A stretch of DNA of 64,000 bases, taken from Paragorgia papillata (Eukaryota; Cnidaria; Anthozoa; Scleralcyonacea; Coralliidae). This document shows, piece after piece, positions 1-9,992 of this stretch. The stretch lies in the NCBI GenBank assembly GCA_035771165.1, contig JAWNZC010000314.1:9204501-9268500 (forward strand). Direction: 5' to 3'. Position 1 is the first letter of the stretch; every line of letters begins with the position of its first letter. Under the pieces are notes generated by a model that did no database searches, was not told the DNA's origin, and worked only from the letters and a program-made list of their open reading frames with translations. Made by a program: the position numbers and the translations under genes.

Positions 1-176
1 GGGGGCTAGGGTTACCCTATCGCTCCGACCGAGTTATCCCTATCCCCCGAGTCATCTCGGTCTCATGTGAGCGGTTTACTTTTTTAACATGGAAATAAAC
101 TAACACCGAGTTATCTCGGGGGATAGGGATAACCCTACCCTCCGAGATAACTCGCCTCATGTGAACAGGCCCTTAC
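1..176. mobile_element. Fold-back (MITE-like) element
   Basis: The two halves are imperfect inverted copies built on gagttatccctatcccc and its complement. The right end reads tgtgaacaggccc, the terminal style shared by several other fold-backs in this window. The left end may be cut by the window edge. No coding capacity is seen. Confidence 0.5.
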
Positions 177-397
177 CGAGAGCTCAATTTTCTCCAAAAA
201 CGAACGATAATTTTCTCCAAAAACGAACTATCCATGGCAAAATTTGAGAGTGCATAGCTCGAACGAAAACTATACACCAGATTCTCTAGAAGTTTTCAGT
301 GAATGCTCCTTCTGTTCTTTCAATACAACAAAAATACCAACGACTTAAAGATAACACTTCCTTGGAATCTTGATATTATTTCCCGAAATAAGTCTAA

Positions 398-691
398 AGT
401 CCCGCACAGATGATCAAGTTTTCCTTGACAAATTATAATTGCTCGTGTGTACGGTTGGACAAGTTTTCCTTGACGGCAATGATCGCGTAATAAGCTTAGG
501 AGATGATCTTGTCAAGTTTTCCTTGACGACTATACACACGAACAAATTTCATTGTTCAAAAGCTGGCATGACCAGCATTTGAACAAGGCTCCTTGTCAAG
601 GAAAAACTTGTCAATTTGTGTCGTACACACGAACAAATAAAATTTGTCAAGGAAAAACTTGTCAAGGAAAACTTGGTCGTCTGTGCGGGGC
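398..691. mobile_element. Fold-back element, caagttttccttgac family, copy 1
   Basis: Inverted ends begin with cccgcacaga (401) and finish with tctgtgcgggg (690). Inside, the 15-mer caagttttccttgac and its complement recur several times. A closely similar copy lies at 32488-32831. No transposase is present, so it is a non-autonomous DNA element. Confidence 0.7.
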
Positions 692-929
692 TTAACATTT
701 ATCTAGTAGCAATATCTACAATTACTATTTTCAAAAGCAATGGATATGAATAACTAAGGTCCACATCAAATGATGTAGACTTCACGCAAGTCAAACTAAA
801 TTCAACGAGTTAAGTTACTTCTACCTACAAGCGAAGAAGACGGGTCTTCTAAAGAGAGAGGACCTGAAAAAGAGGCCAACTTTTGCAATAGTTTTGTGGG
901 GAAAGGGTTCGGGAAACTCTCGGAGTAGT

Positions 930-992
930 GAAAACTGTGGTCAGCCTTAATTTAAGAATTTAATTCTTAAATTAAGGCTGACCACAGTTTTC
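930..992. repeat. Near-perfect 63-bp palindrome
   Basis: Bases 930-960 and 962-992 are exact 31-base reverse complements around a single T at 961. The sequence can form a full hairpin or cruciform. No target duplication is convincing. It is either a minimal fold-back transposon or a chance-preserved inverted duplication. Confidence 0.85.
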
Positions 993-1180
993 TTAGTGTT
1001 CTTTGTTTGTTTGATACTAATAACAGAACTCCGTTTTTAATGTGGCTCCTTTTTTTCTCCTTTCATGCTACGAAAACTTACACAATTTCCATGGCGGCCG
1101 TCTTGGTATTCCCAATTCACGCTTATTTTCATTCAAATCAACTCTAAAATTTCCCCGCCAAAAGTTGCATCCGGGGAGGA

Positions 1181-1614
1181 CCAGTGAACTCCATACTTCC
1201 TCCATTCTCCCCTCATATCTGGAACGCTAACTTCGTGTCAAAAAGTGAAGTCAAGCTCTATTACGTCGCCTTCAGTCCCCCTATATACGCGGCCAAGACA
1301 CGGTTCGCGTCAGGGGACTGGAAGCGACGTAATAAGTTCAAAATTTTGACTTCACTTTTGAATCGTGATAATGACTGAAGTTAGCGTTCCAGGTAATGGG
1401 ATGAGATAATGGATGGAGTTCACTGGGGAGGGCACAGTGAACTCCATTTCCTATATCCATCCCTTATACCTGGAATGCTACGCTTCAAAAGTGAAGTCAA
1501 AATTTTGTGCTTATTACGTCGCTTCCAGTCCCCTGACGAGAACCGCGCCTTGGCCGCGTATATAGGGGGACTGAAAGCGACGTAATAGAGCTTGACTTCA
1601 CTTTAGTTCACTGG
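1181..1614. mobile_element. Two adjacent or nested fold-back elements
   Basis: 1181-1426 is bounded by ccagtgaactccat and its complement. 1433-1614 repeats the same family with its internal segments inverted. Shared inner blocks include gaagtcaa...ttacgtcgc and ctatatacgcggcc. The short coding-looking stretches here are by-products of the inverted repeats. Confidence 0.65.
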
Positions 1615-1644
1615 GAGGGCATTGCCGCTTTTTTCGGACCTCTC

Positions 1645-1782
1645 AGACTGCGTTTACGCGGTACCGGACGAATTCGGAGCTCGTCTCGAATTAGTACGGT
1701 TCCGCCTGTTTACACGGCGAAATAGGACGAATTCGAGACTGGCCTCGAAGTAGTACGGTAACCGTGTAAACGGGGCCTCAGC
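1645..1782. mobile_element. Short fold-back MITE
   Basis: The ends gtttacgcggtaccg and cggtaaccgtgtaaac are inverted, and inner gacgaattcg blocks are also inverted. 1783-2040 shows nothing recognisable. Confidence 0.5.
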
Positions 1783-2059
1783 AACCAATCAGCGTGCGCC
1801 ATTTGCCGTAATGACAGGGCCTGGTTGTTCAACAGACGATTAGCGCTAATCCTGGGTTAAAATTTAATCGGCTGTTTATTTTGGTATGCTTTGCCTGCAT
1901 CTTCATTATTTCGTTCACAAAATTTTCGCTTATCCTGGATTAAGCAGATCGGCGGTAATTGAACAACCGGTCCTTGGGACTGGTAACATGTTCAGCCAAA
2001 TAATATTTTTATCGCCTTCGATAGCCTTAGGCGACAGACTTAAGGTGCATAATTCATAC

Positions 2060-4126
2060 CTTTCCTTGAACTAACTGCTTCAACTGTTGCTCTAGCATTC
2101 AATGAAACTGATTCACCCTTTGGTATTTCGCGGGCCGGCTCTGGACGACGACTTGGTATTGAAGAACCACTTAAGTTCCGTTCTGTTTTTTCAACGCGCC
2201 TGCCTTCATTTTGGCCATAATTGGACTCAAAATACTTCTCAATGTCTTCATCATCATCCGAGTCAGATTGTTTTGATGTGGCAGTATCTTCGGCCTTTGC
2301 GGCAACGGAATTCTTCTGATAGTTTGTGGTAGGTAACTCCTTGGCTATGACGACACTCCGCTCATTTCGAACTAAATTTGAAGGTTGTCTCTCTCTCGTG
2401 GAGAGACTTTCCTCCGTCTTTCTTTCTCTTTCGGAAGACCTAAGACTGTTTGTTGATTGAAGAGGCTCACTCACTTCCAATTTCGACTGGAATGGCGTCC
2501 TTTGTTCTACAAAAGAGGGTTTCTCTGCCTGTGTGGGGAATGTTTTCGTCTGTTCCCTCTCGTTCTTACGCGAACCACTGGAGAGCTCACTTGAAATTCC
2601 TGGACGTGTTTGAACATTATCTGTAAAGTTTGAAGTGAAATAGTGATTTTCCCAAAACATAAGGGACAGTACAATTTAAAAGGAGCAAAAGTATGTATCT
2701 CAGGGCCTGTTTATATGATCCCGGTTGACCGGGATGAAATTCATCAGGAAATGGAGCAAAAAAGTAAAAACTCACCCTAATTCTACAATGTTAGAAGTTA
2801 TTTCACTTTTATTCAGTGTTTTGTCTCTAGACCTGACCGTTTGGACGAAATTCTGACCGTAATATTCAAAGTTACAAGCATTGTAGTTCAGTAAACTTCA
2901 TCCCGGTGTACCGGGATGTCGCGTTTATATGGGAAAAAATCTGTCCCGGTGTACCGAGATCTCGGTTGCTTCAATATAAAAGGTCTCCATATAAACGCAA
3001 CCGCGAAAATAACAGTAAATTATCTACACCGGGACGTCCCGGTACACTGGGATCATATAACTGATATAAGCAGGCCCTAAGATCAGGGTTTGGGTTAGAC
3101 AATTCAGAATAATCCTGAATTCTGATGAGAGCGGGATATGGTGTGTACACATAACCTGAATCCCAGGCTTCTTCACTGCTCAGACATCCAACTTTCCCAG
3201 TCTTTTGAACTGCCTTGTAACCCTTACCTTGTCCCCAGCCCTCATTACTCAGCATATCTTCTCATCTAGAATTCAGGATAATTGTGAATTTAAATGGAAT
3301 TGAAACCCAACTCCCACACCCTAACCCTATTACCTCTATTCCTGATTCTAAACCTAATCACAACCCCCAGGTGACCCTAAAACCCAAGAACAACCTCTCC
3401 ACAACCCTAAACCTAACCACAACCCTTTGCACAGAAAGTCCAACCTCCCCACCCAGAGCATGGGCGGCATATGATGTTTGCATAACTGCCTCTCACCAAA
3501 AAGTTAAGCCGGTTAAGCTCACCAAAAAGTTCCCAGTCTGCTTCACTGCTCTCCTGCTCACCTTCTCCCCAGTCTTCCCCACTGTCCTTATAATTTCCTT
3601 GTCCCCAGTCCTCTTCACTGTTCTTATGATTCCCTTGTCCCCAGTCCTCTCTACTGCTCTTATAGTTCTCTTGTTCCCAGTCTTCCTCACTGATCTTATG
3701 ATTCCCTTGTCCCCAGTCCTCTCTACTGCTCTTATAGTTCTCTTGTTCCCATTCTTCCTCACTGATCTTATGATTCCCTTGTCCCCAGTCCTCTCTACTG
3801 CTCTTATAGTTCTCTTGTTCCAAGTCTTCTCCACTGTCCTTATAGTTTGCTTGTTCCCAGTCTTCTTCCCTGCTCTTATAGCTGCCTCCTCCACAGGCCC
3901 CAGCAGTGTCATCTTGCTCATACTCAACATAGTTCATTAAGCTATCATCTGGCTCACCAAACTCCATGAGTGTACTAAGAGCCTCACTCGCCAACTCGAC
4001 AGACCCATTAATATCTGGACGATACAGTACATCTCTGATGACTGACTCTGGCACATAACTGAAGAAACCCAGCAGAAGGTTCACCTTCTCACTGACAATT
4101 ACTGGATCCTCATCCATGACTTCCAT
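2060..4126 (-). CDS. Gene A (5' part): CARD/CUE-like domain, 12-residue tandem repeats, disordered region
   Basis: Coding exon 2 spans 4133-3523 (acceptor attag, ATG at 4126, donor G|gtgagc). Exon 3 spans 2620-2060 (acceptor ctttacag, donor G|gtatga). Phases match (1/1), giving 388 codons before the gene leaves the window. Residues about 12-58 form a small helical domain with the pattern VPESVIRDVL, then NGSVELASEALSTLMEF. This resembles the first CARD of MDA5/RIG-I-like receptors, but also CUE domains. Residues about 82-200 are tandem 12-residue repeats of the form (N)YKxSxEDWxQG. Exon 3 is Ser/Arg/Glu-rich and probably disordered, with an acidic SDSDDDEDIEKYFE patch. The intron between them (2621-3522) holds a fold-back element and two decayed repeat copies. 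An RIG-I-like receptor or another signalling adaptor is possible, but the decisive C-terminal domains lie outside the window. Product identity is unknown. Confidence 0.6.
2703..3078. mobile_element. Fold-back MITE in gene A intron 2
   Basis: It is bounded by agggcctgtttatatgatcc and its complement near 3078. Inner accgggatg blocks are inverted. It lies wholly inside the intron 2621-3522, on which the gene A splice model depends. Confidence 0.6.
3160..3260 (-). repeat. Decayed copies of the gene A repeat, in its intron
   Basis: The minus strand reads gaggGctggggacaagg, then gcagtgaagaag, closely matching the 36-bp coding unit of 3527-3890. Protein-level remnants are NEGWGQG and SSEEAWDSG. Flanking dispersed-repeat ends (about 3080-3130 and 3266-3440) suggest a transposon split the array. 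These copies then became intronic. Confidence 0.5.
3266..3440 (+). repeat. Dispersed repeat, tctagaattcaggat family
   Basis: It starts catctagaattcagg and continues into C-rich accctaa/ccacaaccc text. Related copies lie at about 5400-5665 and 47235-47475, the latter ending in an inverted attcaagataatcctg. This looks like a non-autonomous DNA element. Confidence 0.5.
3527..3890 (-). repeat. Coding minisatellite, 36-bp unit, about 10 copies
   Basis: Units alternate between two sub-types, ...GAGGACTGGGGACAAGGG... and ...GAAGACTGGGAACAAGAG..., so a 72-bp higher-order period is visible. Reading frame is kept throughout, encoding Trp/Glu/Asn-rich 12-residue repeats within gene A exon 2. Confidence 0.8.
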
Positions 4127-4449
4127 CAGTTACCTAATCAAAGTACAATGTTTACTTAGAATCACAGATACAGTCATTTGCACTTAAGCAGAAACACCAC
4201 CCATCAAAACATAAAAGTTTCCCTTGGAAACATAAGTTTCCCTTCGATACACAGTACATGTACACAGTACATGCACAGTACATGTGTCTGCCCCCAGCCA
4301 ATCACATCTTGCCAATCCTGCAGTGTCAATTTCAAAATCTTATGGTTAACTTTTGAACATGTTTTGACAGATGGTGTTTCCACTTACTGTAGGTGCAAAC
4401 AACTGTAACTAGCATTGTTATCTCTAAGAGCATACTATGTGGATGGAGA

Positions 4450-4970
4450 GCTTTGCATCTGAAGGGTGTGACCAGATTTTTGAAGGGGGCAATTAGCCCC
4501 CCTGGAAAATTTTTAAAGTTTGGGTCTCTAAAATGGCATTTCCTGCATTCTTCGAACACTTTTGACCAAAATTTTAAAGTTTGAAATCACATGTTTTAGG
4601 TGTTTTTTACTTCGAAAATTCCCCTTGCATCCCCCCAAAGGGGGAGGGCAGTTTGAGTGGTGTCCCATAAAACCTGGTCAGTAAAACAGAGATTCTGCAG
4701 AGGAATAAGTGACTTGTTGGCATAAGGTGGTAGAACCGGGGGGGCTTTGTAAAAGGAGGGTTGAGCCCCCTGCATTCGGCGCTGAAAGTGAGGGTGATTA
4801 TACATTGAATATTAATTTTATACATCTTCGATATATGGCATTTTGAAAATTCCATATTATGAAAATTCCAAAACACAGGAAATGCCATTTCAGAGACTCT
4901 AGATTTCAAAATTTTCTGGGAGAGCATGCCCCACAACCCCCCTTAGAGGTTTGAAGTTCAGCCCCCCTAC
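4450..4970. repeat. Dispersed repeat with inverted halves (ggcatttc.. family)
   Basis: 4478-4560 and 4845-4960 are inverted relatives of a family whose hallmark is ggcatttcagagactctag followed by aaaattttccgggggagcatgccccc. Other pieces are at 29640-29830, 54815-54890, 56440-56540, 62070-62130 and 63260-63350. 4970-5400 shows nothing further. Confidence 0.5.
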
Positions 4971-5399
4971 CAAACCTATCTTCTACCACCTACGCTTGTT
5001 GGTAAATTGATGAGAAATGTGGGTCCAGATGTGGGTCCAGAAAGTGGGGTCCATGTTTTGTACCATGTCAGGTAATAGAAGTACACCCCTTACTCAGAAT
5101 GGTCATGGGATGCCAAGTGCTGCATGGTTATCCCTGTAGGACTAAAAAGTATTCCAAAGTCATTTAAGTCATAGGCCATTGGGTGGGCAACCTTTGGTCT
5201 GCTGGTCAAATATGGGAACAGGATATATATGGAGTATCTACTTTGGTCTGGATTACTGTAGCCAGGATACCTATTTCTTTCTGGGATAGATCATGTCTGT
5301 GTCAACTGCCAATCTACAAAAGTTTCAGCATATTTTGGCAATACCTGCAAATTAGCTGAATATATTTAAGTGTATTTGTGTATGTGGACACGTTAAATA

Positions 5400-5665
5400 A
5401 AGTTTATTGTATTGTTGTATTCTCATTAGAAGTCAGGATTATCCTGAGTTGTCAAATGACTTTGAATTCACTTCAGGATAATCATCTTTAATCCTGACCA
5501 TAAATCTAAACCTATAACCACAACCTCTCAGCAATCCTAAAACCTAACCGCAACCTCCCCGATCATTTATTATATGCTTTTCAGTTTAACATACTGCATG
5601 TGAGACAGAGAAGTCCCTAATCCTGAATTTTAGGCACTTCAACAATTCAGGATAATCCCATATTC
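5400..5665 (+). repeat. Dispersed repeat, tctagaattcaggat family, second copy
   Basis: This region shares attatcctga ends and the C-rich centre (caacctctcagcaatcctaa) with 3266-3440 and 47235-47475. It lies in gene A intron 1. Confidence 0.45.
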
Positions 5666-5885
5666 TAAGTGAGAGAACATGTTGAAAGTTTAGGTCTAGG
5701 ATAAAGTCAGGGTTTTGAGATCACCATGGCACACCTCTACCTAAAAATTTCCATTTAATAGTACCCCCTCCCCCGAGTGTTCTAGAAGGCTAATACGGCT
5801 GTACTTCCCCTAGTTCCAGAGGTTTGGCTGTACTAGTGAATGTTGAGATTAATACTGGTGTTTACAGTAGGCAAGAAATAATTTC

Positions 5886-6176
5886 GGCCCGTTTCAAACA
5901 TCGTACTTCCGTCGTGACGACTTAGATGACTAAAATGCGACTGATATCGAGTGTAACCTAAATCAGTCGCATCGAAACAAAATGTACAAAGGGACAGAAA
6001 AAGGAGTCATTGTTGTGAATGAATTGAATTCGACACGAAAGAAATTCGGCGTTTGAAATAGAGTGGAACATCTGTTTCAAATGTCGCAATTCTGCAACAT
6101 ATGTGCCGCACTTTTGCGACATTTGGTCGCTGAATAGAATTCAACAACAGGAAAAGGGCGACGTTTGAAACTAGTC
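5886..6176. mobile_element. Fold-back MITE in gene A intron 1
   Basis: The ends gcccgtttcaaacatcg and cgacgtttgaaactag are inverted. The inner part carries scattered tgcgac/gtcgca pairs. No coding capacity is seen. Confidence 0.5.
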
Positions 6177-6199
6177 TATAGAATCAACAAAGAATATAC

Positions 6200-6420
6200 C
6201 TTGCAAACTCTTCAAAACGACTTCAAAACCACATTTCATTTCGAGGTGTAAGTTCTAATCGTCTTTACATCGTCCACGAAGAATATTTCCCCCAACAAAA
6301 TCTTGCTTTCTCTGAGTTCCTTCCGAGTCTGCCGATCACTGTGCTGTTGATTCATAACTAATAAGTGACATACTAAACGAAAGTGAAAGTGTTTATAAAG
6401 TAATTCTGGGAAGTTCACGT
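6200..6420 (-). other. Gene A exon 1, 5' untranslated (inferred)
   Basis: A good donor (tttgcaag|gtatat) sits at 6200/6199. The only ATG frame reaching it hits a stop just after joining exon 2 at 4133, so translation most likely begins at 4126. Its upstream limit is not visible. It is placed near the ISRE-like motif at 6375-6391. Confidence 0.4.
6375..6391. promoter_or_regulatory. ISRE/IRF-like motif upstream of gene A
   Basis: aaacgaaagtgaaagtg contains two GAAA cores separated by GT (GAAAGTGAAAG), the classical IRF/ISRE arrangement. It reads on the plus strand, that is TTTCACTTTC on the coding strand of gene A. A stronger triple version lies at the start of gene B in the same orientation. 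Confidence 0.5.
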
Positions 6421-6574
6421 TCCCCGAAAGAAAACAATGACGACTTCCGGGTATTTTCCCTCTGCGGAGGAGAGGTATTTCCCGCCATCAACCACTGACC
6501 ATATACGATCGCAGAAACATACAAATAAAAATTTATATGCCAGGGAGGCCAGTACAGGTCATGTTTTCACCGTC

Positions 6575-6705
6575 TGTTAATTGGTCGGTCTGTCTGTCTG
6601 TCTGTTTGCGTCTGTCTGTCCATCATTTGGTCAACTTGTCTGTCCGTTTGTCTATCTATCCATCAGTCTGTCTGTTTTTCTGTTTATCAGTCTGTCTGTC
6701 TGATA
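6575..6705 (+). repeat. Degenerate (TCTG)n microsatellite
   Basis: Interrupted gtctgtctgtctg and related tetranucleotide text borders the 5' end of the LINE fragment that follows. The reading frames across it are not genes. Confidence 0.8.
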
Positions 6706-6734
6706 CTAACATAACAACTACATGAACATCTATT

Positions 6735-7305
6735 CGAGAAATAATAACTCTTGCCAACAAAGATCTCGAAAATATTAGTGAATGGCTAAAAGCAAATAAA
6801 CTCAGTCTAAACGTAACTAAAACAGAGTATATGTTTGTTTGTAAGAGATATGCCGCTATTATATCTCGACAGAAAACCTATAAAACGAGTTAGGGTAACC
6901 AAATCTCTAGGGGTATATATAGATGAAAGATTATCATGGTTAGACCATATCAACAATATGTCAAAAAAAGTAAGTACGTTTTGTTCCTCAGCAAACTTCA
7001 ATTACAATATACAAGTCATTAATTCAACCATTGTTTGATTATTGTGATGTTGTTTGGGACAATATGCCTTTGACAACAGCCCACAGACTGCAAAAGCTGC
7101 AAAATCGTGCGGCAAGAGTGATTACTTGTCAAGGTAATTATGAAGTCAGATCTAATGAAATAAGACAACAATTAAAATGGAAAAATCTTACGAAGTTTTG
7201 CATATTCTGGATGTAAAATTTGGAACAACTCGCCAGAAAATGTAAAATGCAGTGAAAATATCAATGAGTTCAAAAGAGGCCTCAAATCATGCTTCTAACT
7301 AATTT
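6735..7305 (+). pseudogene. LINE fragment: C-terminal reverse transcriptase, frameshifted
   Basis: Successive frames encode ISEWLKANKLSLNVTKTEYM, then SLGVYIDERLSWLDHI, then FDYCDVVWDNM...LQKLQNRAARVIT, then IWNNSPENV to a stop at 7298. This is the thumb end of a jockey/CR1-type non-LTR reverse transcriptase. At least two frameshifts make it non-functional. The short 3' tail runs straight into a TCTG microsatellite, and the 5' side is also TCTG-rich. Confidence 0.85.
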
Positions 7306-7359
7306 TTAAGCAGTTTATCAACTGAAGAAATTCCGACTTTAAATAAAAATATTTCTCTC

Positions 7360-7566
<207 letters not shown>

Positions 7567-8526
7567 ACTTCGTGAGACTAAACAAACAACGTTTTGAGTG
7601 ATTTAATTGAATTATTTGAAAGATTAAATCTATAAAAACAATGCATTAAAATTTCTACCAAGTGTACATATTTTTAGTGGAGACTAGTACTGTTAATTTT
7701 GAAGTATGCAAAATTTTAAATGCATGCTACTATTAATTAGTGTACTGTTAAGCATTGTTTATTTATTTACAAATAAGACTCCACTTTGCTATTACTCGCA
7801 TCGTAGACCTTAGAATTAGAGAGTCTGGAAACGCAGCCAAAGTTTTTGTTCTGATGTTTTTGTTCACACTTATGCGAATGTTGCATTTTCACACTTGCTG
7901 CATGAACAGTGAAGAAAATTAAGTTCAAATGACGTCAAATTTCTGTTGTAGAGAAAAGCGGTTGGCTGACTGCCCAACCGGGACAGTCAGATATCTTTTC
8001 TCATAGCATAATTCCACCTCATTCACTTACTACAAACGCTGAAATGAAGGAACAAAAAACAAAGCTGAAATGAAAGACTTGCTTGATTCCCATGCAGCAG
8101 CCAATCAAATGCGTATTTCGAAACGAATTTTGAACTTCCCAACAAACTTGCGAACTTTGGTTAAAAGTGAGTTGCAAATGACTGTAATGAACTTAAAACA
8201 AAAGACCTGTGCACTTTCAGGCCATCCACTTAAATTGCAGCTGATTGTTAGCCGCTTTCATGTTCACCGCGTTTCCAGACAATTTAACTCTAGGGACTCA
8301 ATACTAATGGCTAAATGCTCGCATCAATTTAGAATATTCGAATTATATTTACAAAATGTGAGAATAATGTTTCATCAAAATAATTATACAAGTTGGCTGG
8401 CTTGTCAATATTATTCAGGAAACATAAAAAATTTTATAACTATATGTATCTATGTTATTACTGTTTTCAGCTTGAAGTTGGTAAAGTTCTTCGTTTGTTT
8501 TTGCTGTACAAACTGTCGTAACGGTT

Positions 8527-8995
8527 TGACTAGTTCCCAGGTATAAATATCGAAAACAACCTCAGTCTACCATCTGAGTTCGAGTGGTTCAATGGTGAGA
8601 GCGTCCGGCTGGCATTCGGAAGGTTGTGGGTTCGAGTCCCGTCTGGAGCTCAGAGTTTTCTCGGTGTTTAACTTACGACAGCTTGTACAGCAAAAACAAA
8701 CGAAAAAACGTTACCAACTCAAGCTGAAAACACTAATAACGTACAAAAACATTTACTGAAAATAAACTGACACAATGCGACTTGTAGCCCAACAAGCACT
8801 TGTGACACACGTACAGATGACTAGTTCCCAGGCGTATAATTATCGAAAACAACCTCGGTCTATTATCTGAGTTCCAGTGGCTCAATGGTGAGAGCGTACG
8901 GATGGCATTCGGAAGGTTGTGGGTTCGAGTCCCGTCTAGAACTCAGAGTTTTTCTCTGAGTTTAACTTACGACAGTTTGTACAGCAAAAACATAC
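8527..8995 (+). repeat. Two tandem copies of a tRNA-derived SINE
   Basis: Copies at 8527-8700 and 8818-8995 share tRNA-like A-box (tggttcaatggtgagagc) and B-box (ggttcgagtcc) text and a common tail, cttacgacag then tgtacagcaaaaac. The surrounding gactagttcccagg block is duplicated too, so a segment of about 291 bp was copied. 9000-9590 holds only short cactcactgagtg-type repeats. Confidence 0.7.
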
Positions 8996-9594
8996 GAAAA
9001 CAATTTAAATGTATCTATTTCATAAACTTTACTGTGATCAAGTTTTTGACCACTGAGAACAATCTCGTATTTTAACATATTATATTTACATTATTACATT
9101 ACATTATTACATATTTACATGGGAAAATATCAGTTCAGCGATACAATAAAGGGCTCCGCTCGAAACGTCAGTGTTTCGTTATCAAAACTAATCTCGGCAG
9201 TTTCTCGACACTCACTCTCTACCCATTCAATTGAATGGTTGGAGAGTGAGTGTAGTCTCATACTCAGTGAGGGTGAGTGGAGACTCATTGAGTGTTGAGT
9301 TGCACTCATTGAGTGTGAGGGGCCACTCACTGAGTGTGAGCTTTTAGAATACAGGCGATAGCATTGAATGCCTAGGCCCTAAAGTGTATTTTTCGATATC
9401 CAAAAGCTTTAGAGTTCTAAAAGAATTTTGTCAAATAGTTGAAAAGTCACACTGCAACTAACAGGTTTCGCCGTTCCACGAGTTAACGTCGTCCTGGTCT
9501 CATGGAGACGTGAAAATGATCTGAATAACGTTGTATGTACGCGTTGTATTTGCTTAAGCTCTCAATTACCTCCGTCAGGACGTTTCTTTTTCAC

Positions 9595-9915
<321 letters not shown>

Positions 9916-9992
9916 ACTCAGACGAATAAAACATCAAACAATTAAATTCGTCTGAATTAAATTCGTCTATTATGCGACGTTTAGCGCAGTCC

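Noticed and set aside
8070..8546. 158-codon open frame
   Set aside because: No recognisable domain, no splice links, ends in SINE sequence. Composition is like the surrounding AT-rich DNA.
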